From: JBCDGZ01 sp038750655
GTDB lineage: Bacteria > Bacteroidota > Bacteroidia > Chitinophagales > Saprospiraceae
DNA: 15,744 bases
NCBI GenBank assembly: GCA_038750655.1
Contig: JBCDGZ010000160.1
Span: 1 to 15,744 of the forward strand
Direction of reading: 5' to 3'
The translations under genes and the position numbers were made by a program. The notes below the pieces were generated by a model, which saw only the letters and a program-made list of their open reading frames with translations, was not told the DNA's origin and made no database searches. Positions 1 to 8,011 of this stretch are shown in pieces. Numbering within the stretch: position 1 is the first letter of the stretch; each line of letters opens with the position of its first letter.

Positions 1-191
1 AAAAAACAGCAGCTTAAACCAGCGTGCAACCTACGAAATCTTTTTCAGTTTAGGCCCATCGGAGCCTGCTTAAATTTACAGGATCACCCCTTGAATAGCA
101 TTTATTTCATCAAGAGGCACAGTAGGTTGCAATAGAAAAGCCCTGAAGGCACAAAAACCTCCAAGGCTCAATATCTTTAAGCAATAACAGC
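1..191. other. Non-coding region downstream of rplS
   Basis: No gene is supported. It contains a perfect 10-base inverted repeat, TGCAACCTAC (25-34) and GTAGGTTGCA (122-131), 87 bases apart. A weak 4-pair hairpin with a short T-run in the leftward direction lies at 140-150. No convincing rplS terminator is seen. Confidence 0.5.
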
Positions 192-551
192 TTAGGTATT
201 TTTAATGAATTTACGCTCTTTAATTCTGGCTTTTTTACCTACCAGATCGCGAAGGTAGTACAGCTTGGCGCGACGTACTTTACCACGCTTGAGCACCTTA
301 ACATCAACGATGATCGGAGAATTCATCGGAAAAATCCGCTCTACTCCTACGCCATTGGACATCTTGCGAATCGTAAATGTCTTTGTTCCTTCAGTTCCCT
401 TGATCTGAATGACATCGCCACGGAAAGACTGAATACGCTCTTTGTCACCTTCGACAATTTTGTAACTCACGACGATATTATCTCCCGGACGAAAGCTGGG
501 ATAATCGGTCGCTTTCGACATCTGCTCGTGTACAAATTTTATTGCATCCAT
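192..551 (-). CDS. rplS: 50S ribosomal protein L19
   Basis: This is a structural protein of the large ribosomal subunit, located at the interface with the 30S subunit. The 119 residues match the usual bacterial length of about 115. The family signature is plain: RPGD near residue 21, the central FRGDVIQIKG (43-52), IRKMSNGVGVERIFP (61-75) and the basic KRGKVRRAKLYYLRD (88-102). The ATG at 549-551 gives the standard L19 N-terminus. It lies 91 bases downstream of a surface-protein gene in the same orientation. A candidate TAnnTTTG promoter directly upstream suggests it is transcribed independently. It is not next to rpsP, rimM or trmD, its partners in many other phyla. The identification is essentially certain. 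Confidence 0.98.
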   Translation of the reverse strand: MDAIKFVHEQMSKATDYPSFRPGDNIVVSYKIVEGDKERIQSFRGDVIQIKGTEGTKTFTIRKMSNGVGVERIFPMNSPIIVDVKVLKRGKVRRAKLYYLRDLVGKKARIKERKFIKNT

Positions 552-586
552 GTTACAAGAATTTTAAAGTATCAATTAAGGGTGCG

Positions 587-614
587 CAAAGATACTGATT
601 TAATCCTTATCAAA
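587..614 (-). promoter_or_regulatory. Candidate Bacteroidota-type promoter of rplS
   Basis: Read on the minus strand, TATCTTTG (594-587) matches the Bacteroidota -7 consensus TAnnTTTG exactly. A TTTG lies upstream at 614-611, separated by 16 bases; that is slightly shorter than the usual 17-23. The -7 box is about 36 bases before the rplS ATG, a sensible leader length. The match is seen in the sequence, promoter activity is inferred. Confidence 0.5.
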
Positions 615-642
615 AAAGAGTTTAGGGTATTTATTTTAAGGC

Positions 643-2868
643 TTATTTCAACAAGGTTACAAAGCCCTTATACTCAAAGGCTTGGCCCCTAGGACCTCGG
701 TAATGGACGCGGCAGACATAGACGCCGGTAGGGGCAAGCCTCCCCGTATTATTTTTCCGACCATTCCACTCCACCATCGGATCGCTAGACTCGAAGACCA
801 GCCCTCCCCAACGGTCAAAGATGAGCATTCGAAAATCCCTGATCCCTCGAAAAAAGCCCCCAGGGCGAAAAAAATCATTGGTCGAATCATTATTGGGCGT
901 AAAAGCATTGGGCATGAAAAAGGTAATCTGCGGCACCACATCGAGAACTTTGGTAATGGTGTCTTTGCAGCCGTAAAAATGAGTAGCAATCAATTGTATC
1001 TCCTGTAACCCCGTATCTGGAAAAGAGTAGCGGGGATTGCGCATCACCGAGGTGCCAAATTCCCCGAAGGTCCAGTCCCAGGCGCGGGCTTGGCGGGATT
1101 GATCGGTAAAGGTTACCTCCGGCGCAAAATTACTGATGCCCTCTTTGGGTGAAAAGTCAAAATCAGCCACTACCGCAGAATCTACGGTAATCAGATTGGG
1201 AAAGGTGGCGCTGGTGAAGCAACCGATAGGAGAAGTAATGTCCAGACTGACGCTGTAAACTCCAGGTTCTGTGTAAATATGGGTAGGACTGATCGCCGAA
1301 TCAAAGGTGCCATCCCCAAACTCCCAGTCCAAATCGTAGGTGTCGTCAATGGGGGTCGATAAATTCGTGAAGGTCACTGCCAGCGGCGGACAGCCAATCT
1401 TAGCACTGGGGTCGACAACCACCAAGGGAGGGACAGGAAACCAATTGACAAACTCGGTCGCGGTATCCCGACAACCAATATCGTCGCCAACAATCATGGT
1501 GACTCGCCGAAGTCCGGGGCTCTCGTATTCGTGCACCGGAAACTGTTCAGCCGATACATTGCCATCTCCAAATCGCCAGCTCCAGCTGTTGAGGCGGCCA
1601 TTATTGATGGTTTTATCAAAAAAACTGACCGGACCAGCGATACAGGTATCGTAATCAAATTCAAAGGTGGCATTCAGCGGCGGTGCAATTTCTATCTCAA
1701 TATTTGCCGTGTCGGTACACTCGCTGCCGGGATTGAGGATCATAATCCCCTTATAAGCCCCCGGCCCGGGAAAGGTGACGGTGACATCCCGAGTAGAATA
1801 GGACAAAGGCTGAGGGCCCGGCAGATCAAATTGCCATAAATATTCATCAATAAATTCTATGCTGGTACTTTGGTTGATAATGGTAATGGTAGAGTCTACG
1901 CAGGAGAAAAATTGATAAGTAGCCCCGGCGTCCACTCCATCAAGGTCGGCATTCACACGCACTTCACAGGCCACGACATTGAACTGAAAGTCTCGTTGCA
2001 GAACACTCAACAGCTCCCCATTGCGGAATTCTTTCACACAAATCCCCACCACAAACTGGCCCTCAACCGTCGGCGTCCCCGTAATCACCCCAGTTACGGG
2101 ATCAATGCTGATTTGCGGATCGCCACCGATAGGATTAAGCGCACTGTAGGCAGGGAAGACAAAGTCGACATTTTCCCACTCCTCCGGCGGCGGCTCCGGG
2201 TTAGGCGCTACGGCCGTACGGGTCCCCCCCGTCAACGGGCTACAAAACTCATAGACCAACTGATCGCCTTCGGCATCGGAGGCAGAATGATCAAAAACCA
2301 AAGGCTCATTTACACAGATGGCCACCGGCGGAAAATCATTAAACCTCGGACTTTGATTGCAGACTTGCTGCGCAGAAGGCGTAATCTCTACATAATAGGT
2401 CGATCCAGCACCTCCCGGGTCTACAATATTATCAATAGTGTTGTTGCGACAGCAGCGTTGGTAAGCAATGTAATAGCTCTCATTGACCATGGGCAAGCTC
2501 TGTATGAATCGATAAGCCCCCTTTTCCACACAGATATTCGGAGGAACGTCAATACAAGCTCCACTAGCGTTGGGTGGGATAGGCTCAATCTCCGGGAAAT
2601 CCAATGGGATAGTGCGAACAAAGGGAGTACCACTTTCACCCTGATAGATCGTTACCGTACCTAGAAGCCCCCCAGGATTATCGAACTCTGCTCCTCCCCC
2701 AAAACAGTCTCTGTAGACAAAAAGATTGAACACATAGAACATGTTTCCAGGATTGCTATTATCCGGTCCAGCACATTGATAAACGAGTTCTCCCCCGATG
2801 ATGTGAGCAGAAAATACACTGGTGGCACTAATAAGGAGCGCAAGGATGAGTAGTAAGCTTCGTTTCAT
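643..2868 (-). CDS. T9SS type B cargo protein with HIIGG cysteine-rich module and PKD domains (paralog 1)
   Basis: A predicted secreted or outer-surface protein of 741 residues. Domains in order: signal peptide 1-20 (cleavage near FSA/HIIGG); a cysteine-rich module of about 300 residues with HIIGGELVYQC, VYRDC, RCCRNNTIDNI (138-148), DAEGDQLVYEFC and an Ig/cadherin-like stretch DPVTGVITGTP (256-266) leading to GQFVVGICVKEFRNG; a degenerate PKD-like domain (about 303-395); PKD domains at about 399-475 (WRFGDG), 485-563 (WEFGDG) and 567-645; and a type B gliding-motility-associated C-terminal domain from 651 (FMPNAFTPN, RWGGLVFES, WNGRKNNTG, GVYVCRVHYRG). Export by Sec and then T9SS is established for such C-termini; adhesion or gliding roles are inference. 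It is the last copy of a three-gene tandem array, 120 bases after paralog 2. It is the most divergent copy and lacks two cysteines present in the others. The ATG start is well supported by the signal peptide. Confidence 0.93.
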   Translation of the reverse strand: MKRSLLLILALLISATSVFSAHIIGGELVYQCAGPDNSNPGNMFYVFNLFVYRDCFGGGAEFDNPGGLLGTVTIYQGESGTPFVRTIPLDFPEIEPIPPNASGACIDVPPNICVEKGAYRFIQSLPMVNESYYIAYQRCCRNNTIDNIVDPGGAGSTYYVEITPSAQQVCNQSPRFNDFPPVAICVNEPLVFDHSASDAEGDQLVYEFCSPLTGGTRTAVAPNPEPPPEEWENVDFVFPAYSALNPIGGDPQISIDPVTGVITGTPTVEGQFVVGICVKEFRNGELLSVLQRDFQFNVVACEVRVNADLDGVDAGATYQFFSCVDSTITIINQSTSIEFIDEYLWQFDLPGPQPLSYSTRDVTVTFPGPGAYKGIMILNPGSECTDTANIEIEIAPPLNATFEFDYDTCIAGPVSFFDKTINNGRLNSWSWRFGDGNVSAEQFPVHEYESPGLRRVTMIVGDDIGCRDTATEFVNWFPVPPLVVVDPSAKIGCPPLAVTFTNLSTPIDDTYDLDWEFGDGTFDSAISPTHIYTEPGVYSVSLDITSPIGCFTSATFPNLITVDSAVVADFDFSPKEGISNFAPEVTFTDQSRQARAWDWTFGEFGTSVMRNPRYSFPDTGLQEIQLIATHFYGCKDTITKVLDVVPQITFFMPNAFTPNNDSTNDFFRPGGFFRGIRDFRMLIFDRWGGLVFESSDPMVEWNGRKNNTGRLAPTGVYVCRVHYRGPRGQAFEYKGFVTLLK

Positions 2869-2988
2869 GCCAGATCAATGGGTTATAACAGGTATCGTTA
2901 GCAGCACAAAATCTTTCAACAGATTTTATATTATTCTATAAAAGTAAATAAAATTTCATAAAACACACCAATGTGCATACGTAATTCT

Positions 2989-5250
2989 TTACTTTATCAA
3001 AGTTACAAAACCTTTTAGTTGTCGGGATTGTCCTCGGGGACCAATAAATGTAATGGTATAGACATAAACCCCTTTAGGCGCTAAGTCTCCGTTATTATTC
3101 TTACGGCCATTCCAGGAATTGCTGGGTTGATCGGTCTGAAAAACCATTTCTCCCCAACGATTCCAGATTCGCATCTCAAAGTTGCGTATGCCATCAAAGA
3201 AGCCTCCTCCGCGAAAGCCATCGTTGAGATCATCGCTATTGGGGGTAAAGGCATTGGGCACAAAATAGGTGATCAGGGGCTGGACATCGATGATTTTGGT
3301 GATGGTATCCTGGCAGCCCTCTTCGTGGGTGGCCGTCAACATGATCTCGTAGCGCCCGGTGTCAGGGAAGGTGAAGGTGGGATTTTGTAGAATAGAGTTG
3401 CCTACACCGCCAAAGTCCCAGTTCCAGGCCACAGCATCGATGGACTGATCGGTGAAGAAGGCGGTGGGATCAAAGTTGCTCAGCTCTTCGGGAGTAAAGA
3501 CAAAATCAGCCGTGGGATTGGGCCGCACGCGAATCCAGTCTTCCCAGGATTCTTCGACGAAGCAGCCGATGGGCGAGGTGATCTCCACGCTGATGGAATA
3601 GACGCCTTCTTCGTAGACGTGGCTGGGGCTGATGTCCGAACTGGTCGTTCCATCGCCCAGGTCCCACAGGATGGTGTAGGTCTCATCGATGGGATTAGAG
3701 AGGTTATTGAAGGTAATTTCCTGGGGGGCGCAGCCCAGAAAGGTAGTGGGTTCTACAACGATCAAGGCTGGTGCGGGGACCCATTCGATGGCATCGAGCC
3801 GGGTGGCCCGGCAGCCATTTTCGTCCTCTACCGTTAGGCGAACGGTCTGAGCGCCGGGGCTATCAAAGAGGTACTCGGGGTTTTGCTCTTCGCTATTACC
3901 GTCCAGGCCAAAGGCCCAGAACCAGTCGATAATGGGGCCAGCCTGGGAAACCGACTCATCCGTGAAGCTGACCGGGCCAGCGACGCAGGTATCGAAATCA
4001 TAGCTAAAATTAGCCGCAATCTCGGGATAAACTTGAATGGTTATCCGGGCGGTATCTCCACAGTTGCTGCCCGGATTGAGGAAAAGAAAGCCATCATAAC
4101 GACCAGTATCTGGCAGTGAAAGCAGGGGATTCCAGTCGTCTAGCCGAATTTCTTGCCCTTCGATGTCAAAAATCCAGGCAAAGGTATCGATGTTGCTAAA
4201 TTGCTGACTGAGGTTAATCAGCCCAATGTCTGTTTCGCCACAGGTTCGAATCAGAAAGTGCTGCGGTCCAATGATTTCGTCGGCATCGATCCGCGCTTGC
4301 ACCAGTGGTTCGCAGTCGGCCACATTGAACTGAAAGTCCCGGCGGGTGACGCTGAGCAGCTGGCCATTGCGAAATTCTTGAACACAGATTCCAACGACAA
4401 ACTGCCCTTGGACGTCGGGAATACCGCTGATCAGCCCAGTTACGGGATCAATGTTGATGATGGGGGAGCCGCCCATCGGTACGAGCGGGGTGTAGGCTGG
4501 GATGATGAAATCGACTTCTTCGTAGGGGGGCGCGCAGGAGGGGTCGGGGCGGAAGCCTCTGCAGCTTTCGGGGTCTCCGGGGGCAAAGGCCCCGGCGATG
4601 CCGCCGCCCTTGAGCGGGCTGCAAAATCCATAGACCAGCTGATCACCCTCTGCGTCAGTAGCCGAGTGATCAAAGAACAGCGGCTCATTGGCACAGATTA
4701 CAATCGGCGGAAATTCATTGAAAATAGGGCTGTTATTACAAACCTGCTGGGCCTCCGGCGTCAGCTCAATCACATAAGTTGCGCCAATCCGATCCGGCGT
4801 AAAAATATTGGTGATGGTGGCATTGCGGCAGCAACGCTGATAAGTGATGACGTAATTTTCATCGATAACCGGTAAATCGATTTCAAAAACATAGGTCCCT
4901 TCTTGCACACAAATATCCGGTGGCAGGGTCAGACAGGGATTGCTGACATCGGGAGGAATCGGGACGATGGGCGTCTGTAAGCGCACCTGCAAATTGGCAA
5001 CCGAGTCATAAGGCTCCGCATTTCCCCTGTAGATACTGATGGGCGCAGGATCGCTAAAGGTATCCATACTGAATCGATTACAGTTCCGGTATATTTTCAT
5101 GGTCACCCGATAGCGATTGGTATTGGTCACCGGGTCGAAACCCAGACAGAGGTAGGACAGGTCGCCACCAATGATATGGGAGGCCTGGCCTGCAACAGCA
5201 ACTAGCAGGACTATTACGACAGAGAGAATATGTCTGAGGCGTACCTTCAT
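2989..5250 (-). CDS. T9SS type B cargo protein with HIIGG cysteine-rich module and PKD domains (paralog 2)
   Basis: The middle member of the tandem array, 753 residues. The signal peptide is 1-23 (GQA/SHIIGG). The cysteine-rich module carries RCCRNATITNI (139-149), DAEGDQLVYGFC and GQFVVGICVQEFRNG. An extra loop with two cysteines (C230, C239) precedes PAYTPLVP. A degenerate PKD-like domain at about 313-407 (FAWIFDIEG) is followed by PKD domains at about 411-490 (FWAFGLDG, eroded), 498-576 (LWDLGDG) and 579-657 (WNWDFGGVG). The type B sorting domain runs from 663 to the end (FVPNAFTPN, RWGEMVFQT, WNGRKNNNG, GPRGQSRQLKGF). By eye it is closer to paralog 3 than to paralog 1 through the PKD region. 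The gene is visibly richer in G and C around 3,500-4,700 than its flanks. The likely role is surface-attached or released structural/adhesive protein; no catalytic motif is seen. The 112-base gap to paralog 3 leaves room for its own promoter, but none is clear. Confidence 0.93.
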   Translation of the reverse strand: MKVRLRHILSVVIVLLVAVAGQASHIIGGDLSYLCLGFDPVTNTNRYRVTMKIYRNCNRFSMDTFSDPAPISIYRGNAEPYDSVANLQVRLQTPIVPIPPDVSNPCLTLPPDICVQEGTYVFEIDLPVIDENYVITYQRCCRNATITNIFTPDRIGATYVIELTPEAQQVCNNSPIFNEFPPIVICANEPLFFDHSATDAEGDQLVYGFCSPLKGGGIAGAFAPGDPESCRGFRPDPSCAPPYEEVDFIIPAYTPLVPMGGSPIINIDPVTGLISGIPDVQGQFVVGICVQEFRNGQLLSVTRRDFQFNVADCEPLVQARIDADEIIGPQHFLIRTCGETDIGLINLSQQFSNIDTFAWIFDIEGQEIRLDDWNPLLSLPDTGRYDGFLFLNPGSNCGDTARITIQVYPEIAANFSYDFDTCVAGPVSFTDESVSQAGPIIDWFWAFGLDGNSEEQNPEYLFDSPGAQTVRLTVEDENGCRATRLDAIEWVPAPALIVVEPTTFLGCAPQEITFNNLSNPIDETYTILWDLGDGTTSSDISPSHVYEEGVYSISVEITSPIGCFVEESWEDWIRVRPNPTADFVFTPEELSNFDPTAFFTDQSIDAVAWNWDFGGVGNSILQNPTFTFPDTGRYEIMLTATHEEGCQDTITKIIDVQPLITYFVPNAFTPNSDDLNDGFRGGGFFDGIRNFEMRIWNRWGEMVFQTDQPSNSWNGRKNNNGDLAPKGVYVYTITFIGPRGQSRQLKGFVTLIK

Positions 5251-5362
5251 TTGGATAAGGGGTGTTCAGAATTCGTCCAGCAAAGCCGATGACAAATTCA
5301 TGCATTAATAATTATCCGGGCAGTAAGCAGTTTATAACCGTATTACAGATACAGACCAGCTG

Positions 5363-7612
5363 TTATTTGATCAGCGTCGCGAAACCCTTGAGTTCTATAT
5401 CTCCACCGCGCGGCCCTCGATAGCGGACCACATAGACATAGACCCCACTCGGGGACAGGGCTCCTGTATTATTTTTTCTACCATTCCATCCCTCATCAAA
5501 GTTGCGCGTTTGAAAAACCAGTTCTCCCCAGCGATTCCAGATAGTCATGCTGAAATTGTCGATCCCCTCAAATACGCCGGCCCCTTGGAAGAAATCGTTC
5601 ACGTCATCGTTATTGGGCGTAAAGGCATTGGGTAGAAAATAACGCACTTGCGGTTCTACATCCAAAAACTGAATCATGGTATCGGTGCAACCACTGGGAT
5701 GAGTAACAATCAGAGTGATCTCTTGCAGTCCCGTATCGGGAAAAGAGAAAATAGGATTCATTTCAAAGGAAGTTCCATGATCATCAAAGAGCCATTCCCA
5801 GGCAATGGCATCAATAGACTGGTCAAAGAAACTCACCTCCGGCTCGAAATTACTGGGATTGTCCGGGGTGAAGAAAAAGTCGGCAATCGGGGAAGGCCGT
5901 ACCGTGATCCAATCATCGTAGCTCTCGCTAATGAAGCAACCAATGGGAGAAGTAATTTCTACCGAAACATCATAAACCCCTGGCACAGCGTACAGATGGG
6001 TCGGACTGATTTCATCGCTCGTCGTTCCATCGCCGAAATCCCAAAGGATCGTATAGGTTTCGTCAATGGGGGTAGAAAGGTTATTGAAAAAGATTTCCTC
6101 GGGGGCACAGCCGATGAAAGTGGTCGGTTCGATCACAATGATCGGCGGTGCGGGGAACCAGGGAATGATTTGCACTGAGGTATCCATGCACCTATTCTCA
6201 TCGGTCACAATGAGCGAAACGGGCAAATTACCGGGGCTGGAAAACAAATGCACGGGATTGATCTCGTCGGAAGTATTCCCATCATTGAAATTCCAAAACC
6301 ATTGCTGAATAGGCCCAGCATCGGAGACCGATAGATCAGTGAAGGTTACCGGACCGGCCACACAGGTATCGTATTCGAAGCTAAAATCGGCTCGAATATC
6401 CGGGAAAATATTGACAAAAATATTAGCCGTGTCTCCACATTCCAACCCTGGATTCAGCACCAATACCCCCTCGTAAGTTCCCGTGTCGGGGAAACTAACT
6501 GTAGCATCCCATTCGGTGAAGGTTTGGGTAGAGCCGGCGATGTCAAATTCCCAGAAAAACTCATCGATAAAACGGCGCTGCACACTCTGATTGTCAAAAG
6601 TTACCGTGGTGTTACCACAGGAATTGACCACAAACTGCTTGAAGCCCAGCGAAGCATCAGACCGGATACGAGCATCCACAGTCGGCTCACAGTCGGCTAC
6701 ATTGAACTGAAAATCGCGCCTGATCTCGCTGAGCAGCACGCCATTTCTAAATTCTCTCACACAAACCCCCACGACAAACTGCCCCAGAATCTCTGGCGTC
6801 CCGCTGATCACCCCAGTTAAGGGATCGATCCGCACGACCGGATTGCCGGCCATGGGGTTGGTGATGTTAAATTCGGGAAAGATAAAGCTCACCGTACCAT
6901 GAGGCGGCGGGCAGGCTGGATTAGGCGTCACCCCGTTACAGGTGACTGCATCTTCGGGCGTACCGTTGCCCTGAGAGCCCAGCAAACCACCGCCGAGCAG
7001 GGGGGCGCAGAACTCATAGACCAGCTGATCGCCATCGGAATCTGTAGCGGAGTGATCAAAGCTCAGGGGCTGCCCCGCACAAATGATAATTGGCGGAAAG
7101 TCGTTAAAAACCGGTGCATTATTGCATTCTATCTGCGCCTCGGGCGTAATTTCTACACTATAAGTAGCGCCCTTGCTTCCAGGATCTTCAATATTGGTAA
7201 TGGTATTATTGCGACAGCAGCGCTGGTAAATGACGTGGTAAGAATCCGGAATGTCCTCTAAGGCAACCGTAAAAACGTAGCGGCCCTGCTCCACACAGAC
7301 ATTCGGCGGCAAAATCAGGCAGGGATTATCAGGGGGGGGAATGACCATCGGCGGGCCAGAAAGCCCGACTTCGAGATTGAGGACTTGCTGGAAGCCCGAG
7401 GCCGTTTCCCGATAGATGGTTACGATGGCTGGATCATCAAATTCAGCGCCGCTGGAGGCACAATCGCGATAGACCCGCATTTCGAAGGTGTAGGTACCGT
7501 CGCCATTGCATTCATAAGTAACATCTCCACCGATAATATGCCTGGCACTCAGGCCTACTGGCCCCAAAACAAAGGCAATTAGTGCAATGAGGTGAGTTGG
7601 TATGGACTTCAA
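5363..7612 (-). CDS. T9SS type B cargo protein with HIIGG cysteine-rich module and PKD domains (paralog 3)
   Basis: The promoter-proximal copy of the tandem array, 749 residues. The signal peptide is 1-23 (LSA/RHIIGG). The N-terminal module contains HIIGGDVTYEC, VYRDC, RCCRNNTITNI (131-141), DSDGDQLVYEFC, the two-cysteine loop (C225, C234), DPLTGVISGTP and GQFVVGVCVREFRNG. A PKD-like domain without GDG lies at about 306-402, then PKD domains at about 406-484 (WNFNDG), 494-572 (LWDFGDG) and 575-653 (WLFDDHG). The type B C-terminal domain runs from 659 (FLPNAFTPN, RWGELVFQT, WNGRKNNTG). The only in-frame start that preserves the signal peptide is TTG at 7612-7610: no ATG lies between it and an upstream in-frame stop. 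An 8-base G/C tract at 7332-7339 falls in codons for a proline run. Function beyond T9SS export is unknown. Confidence 0.92.
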   Translation of the reverse strand: MKSIPTHLIALIAFVLGPVGLSARHIIGGDVTYECNGDGTYTFEMRVYRDCASSGAEFDDPAIVTIYRETASGFQQVLNLEVGLSGPPMVIPPPDNPCLILPPNVCVEQGRYVFTVALEDIPDSYHVIYQRCCRNNTITNIEDPGSKGATYSVEITPEAQIECNNAPVFNDFPPIIICAGQPLSFDHSATDSDGDQLVYEFCAPLLGGGLLGSQGNGTPEDAVTCNGVTPNPACPPPHGTVSFIFPEFNITNPMAGNPVVRIDPLTGVISGTPEILGQFVVGVCVREFRNGVLLSEIRRDFQFNVADCEPTVDARIRSDASLGFKQFVVNSCGNTTVTFDNQSVQRRFIDEFFWEFDIAGSTQTFTEWDATVSFPDTGTYEGVLVLNPGLECGDTANIFVNIFPDIRADFSFEYDTCVAGPVTFTDLSVSDAGPIQQWFWNFNDGNTSDEINPVHLFSSPGNLPVSLIVTDENRCMDTSVQIIPWFPAPPIIVIEPTTFIGCAPEEIFFNNLSTPIDETYTILWDFGDGTTSDEISPTHLYAVPGVYDVSVEITSPIGCFISESYDDWITVRPSPIADFFFTPDNPSNFEPEVSFFDQSIDAIAWEWLFDDHGTSFEMNPIFSFPDTGLQEITLIVTHPSGCTDTMIQFLDVEPQVRYFLPNAFTPNNDDVNDFFQGAGVFEGIDNFSMTIWNRWGELVFQTRNFDEGWNGRKNNTGALSPSGVYVYVVRYRGPRGGDIELKGFATLIK

Positions 7613-8011
7613 GATGTTACGGTTGTTTTGGTTAACGAAGTTTGTTTAATCCGATCCCTCGTTTTTTACTCAATAAAAACCCATTTAGGGCAGCTAATAT
7701 TGTGTATCCAAAACAAGGGCAAAAACAGCTTATAATGACTAATCTATCTATACTATCCAAAATAGGGATTTCATGGTTCAAATCCCTTCTGAGTATTGAC
7801 TTTTTTTGTCATAATTTTTCCACATTCGGCTAGAAAGCGACAGATTTCAACGCTTGATAACTTTTTTCAAAAAAAGTTGGCCAGTCTACCAACCTTTCCT
7901 CAAAACCAGGCTGTCTATATAGTCAGACAATCGCCATTCTGGCGAATTGACTCTTATAAGTGATAAAAATTAGTTGTAATTAGTATTTCAAAATCATTCG
8001 ATCGCAAAGTT
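7613..8011. other. 399-base divergent intergenic region with multiple inverted repeats
   Basis: The region separates a leftward surface-protein gene from the rightward YrdC gene. It is A+T-rich and holds no convincing gene. It contains a perfect 8-base inverted repeat with an 8-base spacer (7764-7771/7780-7787). Farther right comes a run of short hairpins: AAGCG/CGCTT (7835-7839/7851-7855), an A/T-rich palindrome (7859-7878), TGTCT/AGACA (7912-7916/7925-7929) and TCGCCA/TGGCGA (7931-7936/7940-7945). Both neighbouring promoters must lie here, but no full TAnnTTTG match with good spacing was found. Confidence 0.7.
7764..7787. repeat. Perfect 8-base inverted repeat, possible operator
   Basis: AGGGATTT (7764-7771) and AAATCCCT (7780-7787) are exact reverse complements separated by 8 bases. 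The dyad sits about 150 bases from the leftward start codon and 225 from the rightward one. No U-tract adjoins it, so a protein-binding site or leader hairpin is likelier than a terminator. The function is inferred. Confidence 0.45.

Larger units (their letters stand above)
643..7612 (-). repeat. Tandem array of three paralogous genes (about 2.2 kb units)
   Basis: The three genes share domain order, length (741, 753, 749 residues) and diagnostic motifs from the first residue after the signal peptide to the last lysine (all end in L-x-K). Spacers are 120 and 112 bases. Short stretches are also conserved at DNA level, for example around 2257, 4633 and 7017, where the DQLVY motif is encoded. This indicates tandem duplication followed by substantial divergence. 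Confidence 0.9.

Noticed and set aside
140..150. Possible rplS terminator (GCCCTGAAGGC hairpin with a T-run leftward).
   Set aside because: Only four pairs including a wobble and only four T residues; too weak to call.
1870..2664. 264-codon plus-strand open frame opposite paralog 1.
   Set aside because: It lies wholly antisense to a gene with clear domains and a similar antisense frame (4153-4875) mirrors the same part of paralog 2. Both arise from codon constraints of the conserved module.
2963..2976. Short hairpin after the stop of paralog 2, leftward T-rich.
   Set aside because: Four to five pairs in A+T-rich DNA; readthrough or a chance structure is as likely.
7775..7787. GGTTCAAATCCC resembles the T-arm of a tRNA, hinting at a tRNA or attachment-site remnant.
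   Set aside because: The flanks do not form a 5-pair T-stem, there is no D-arm or anticodon arm upstream and no acceptor partner. The bases are better explained by the perfect dyad 7764-7787.
7642..7833. 63-codon plus-strand open frame starting with TTG.
   Set aside because: No recognisable family, A+T-rich non-coding look, weak start, and it overlaps the inverted repeat in the intergenic region.
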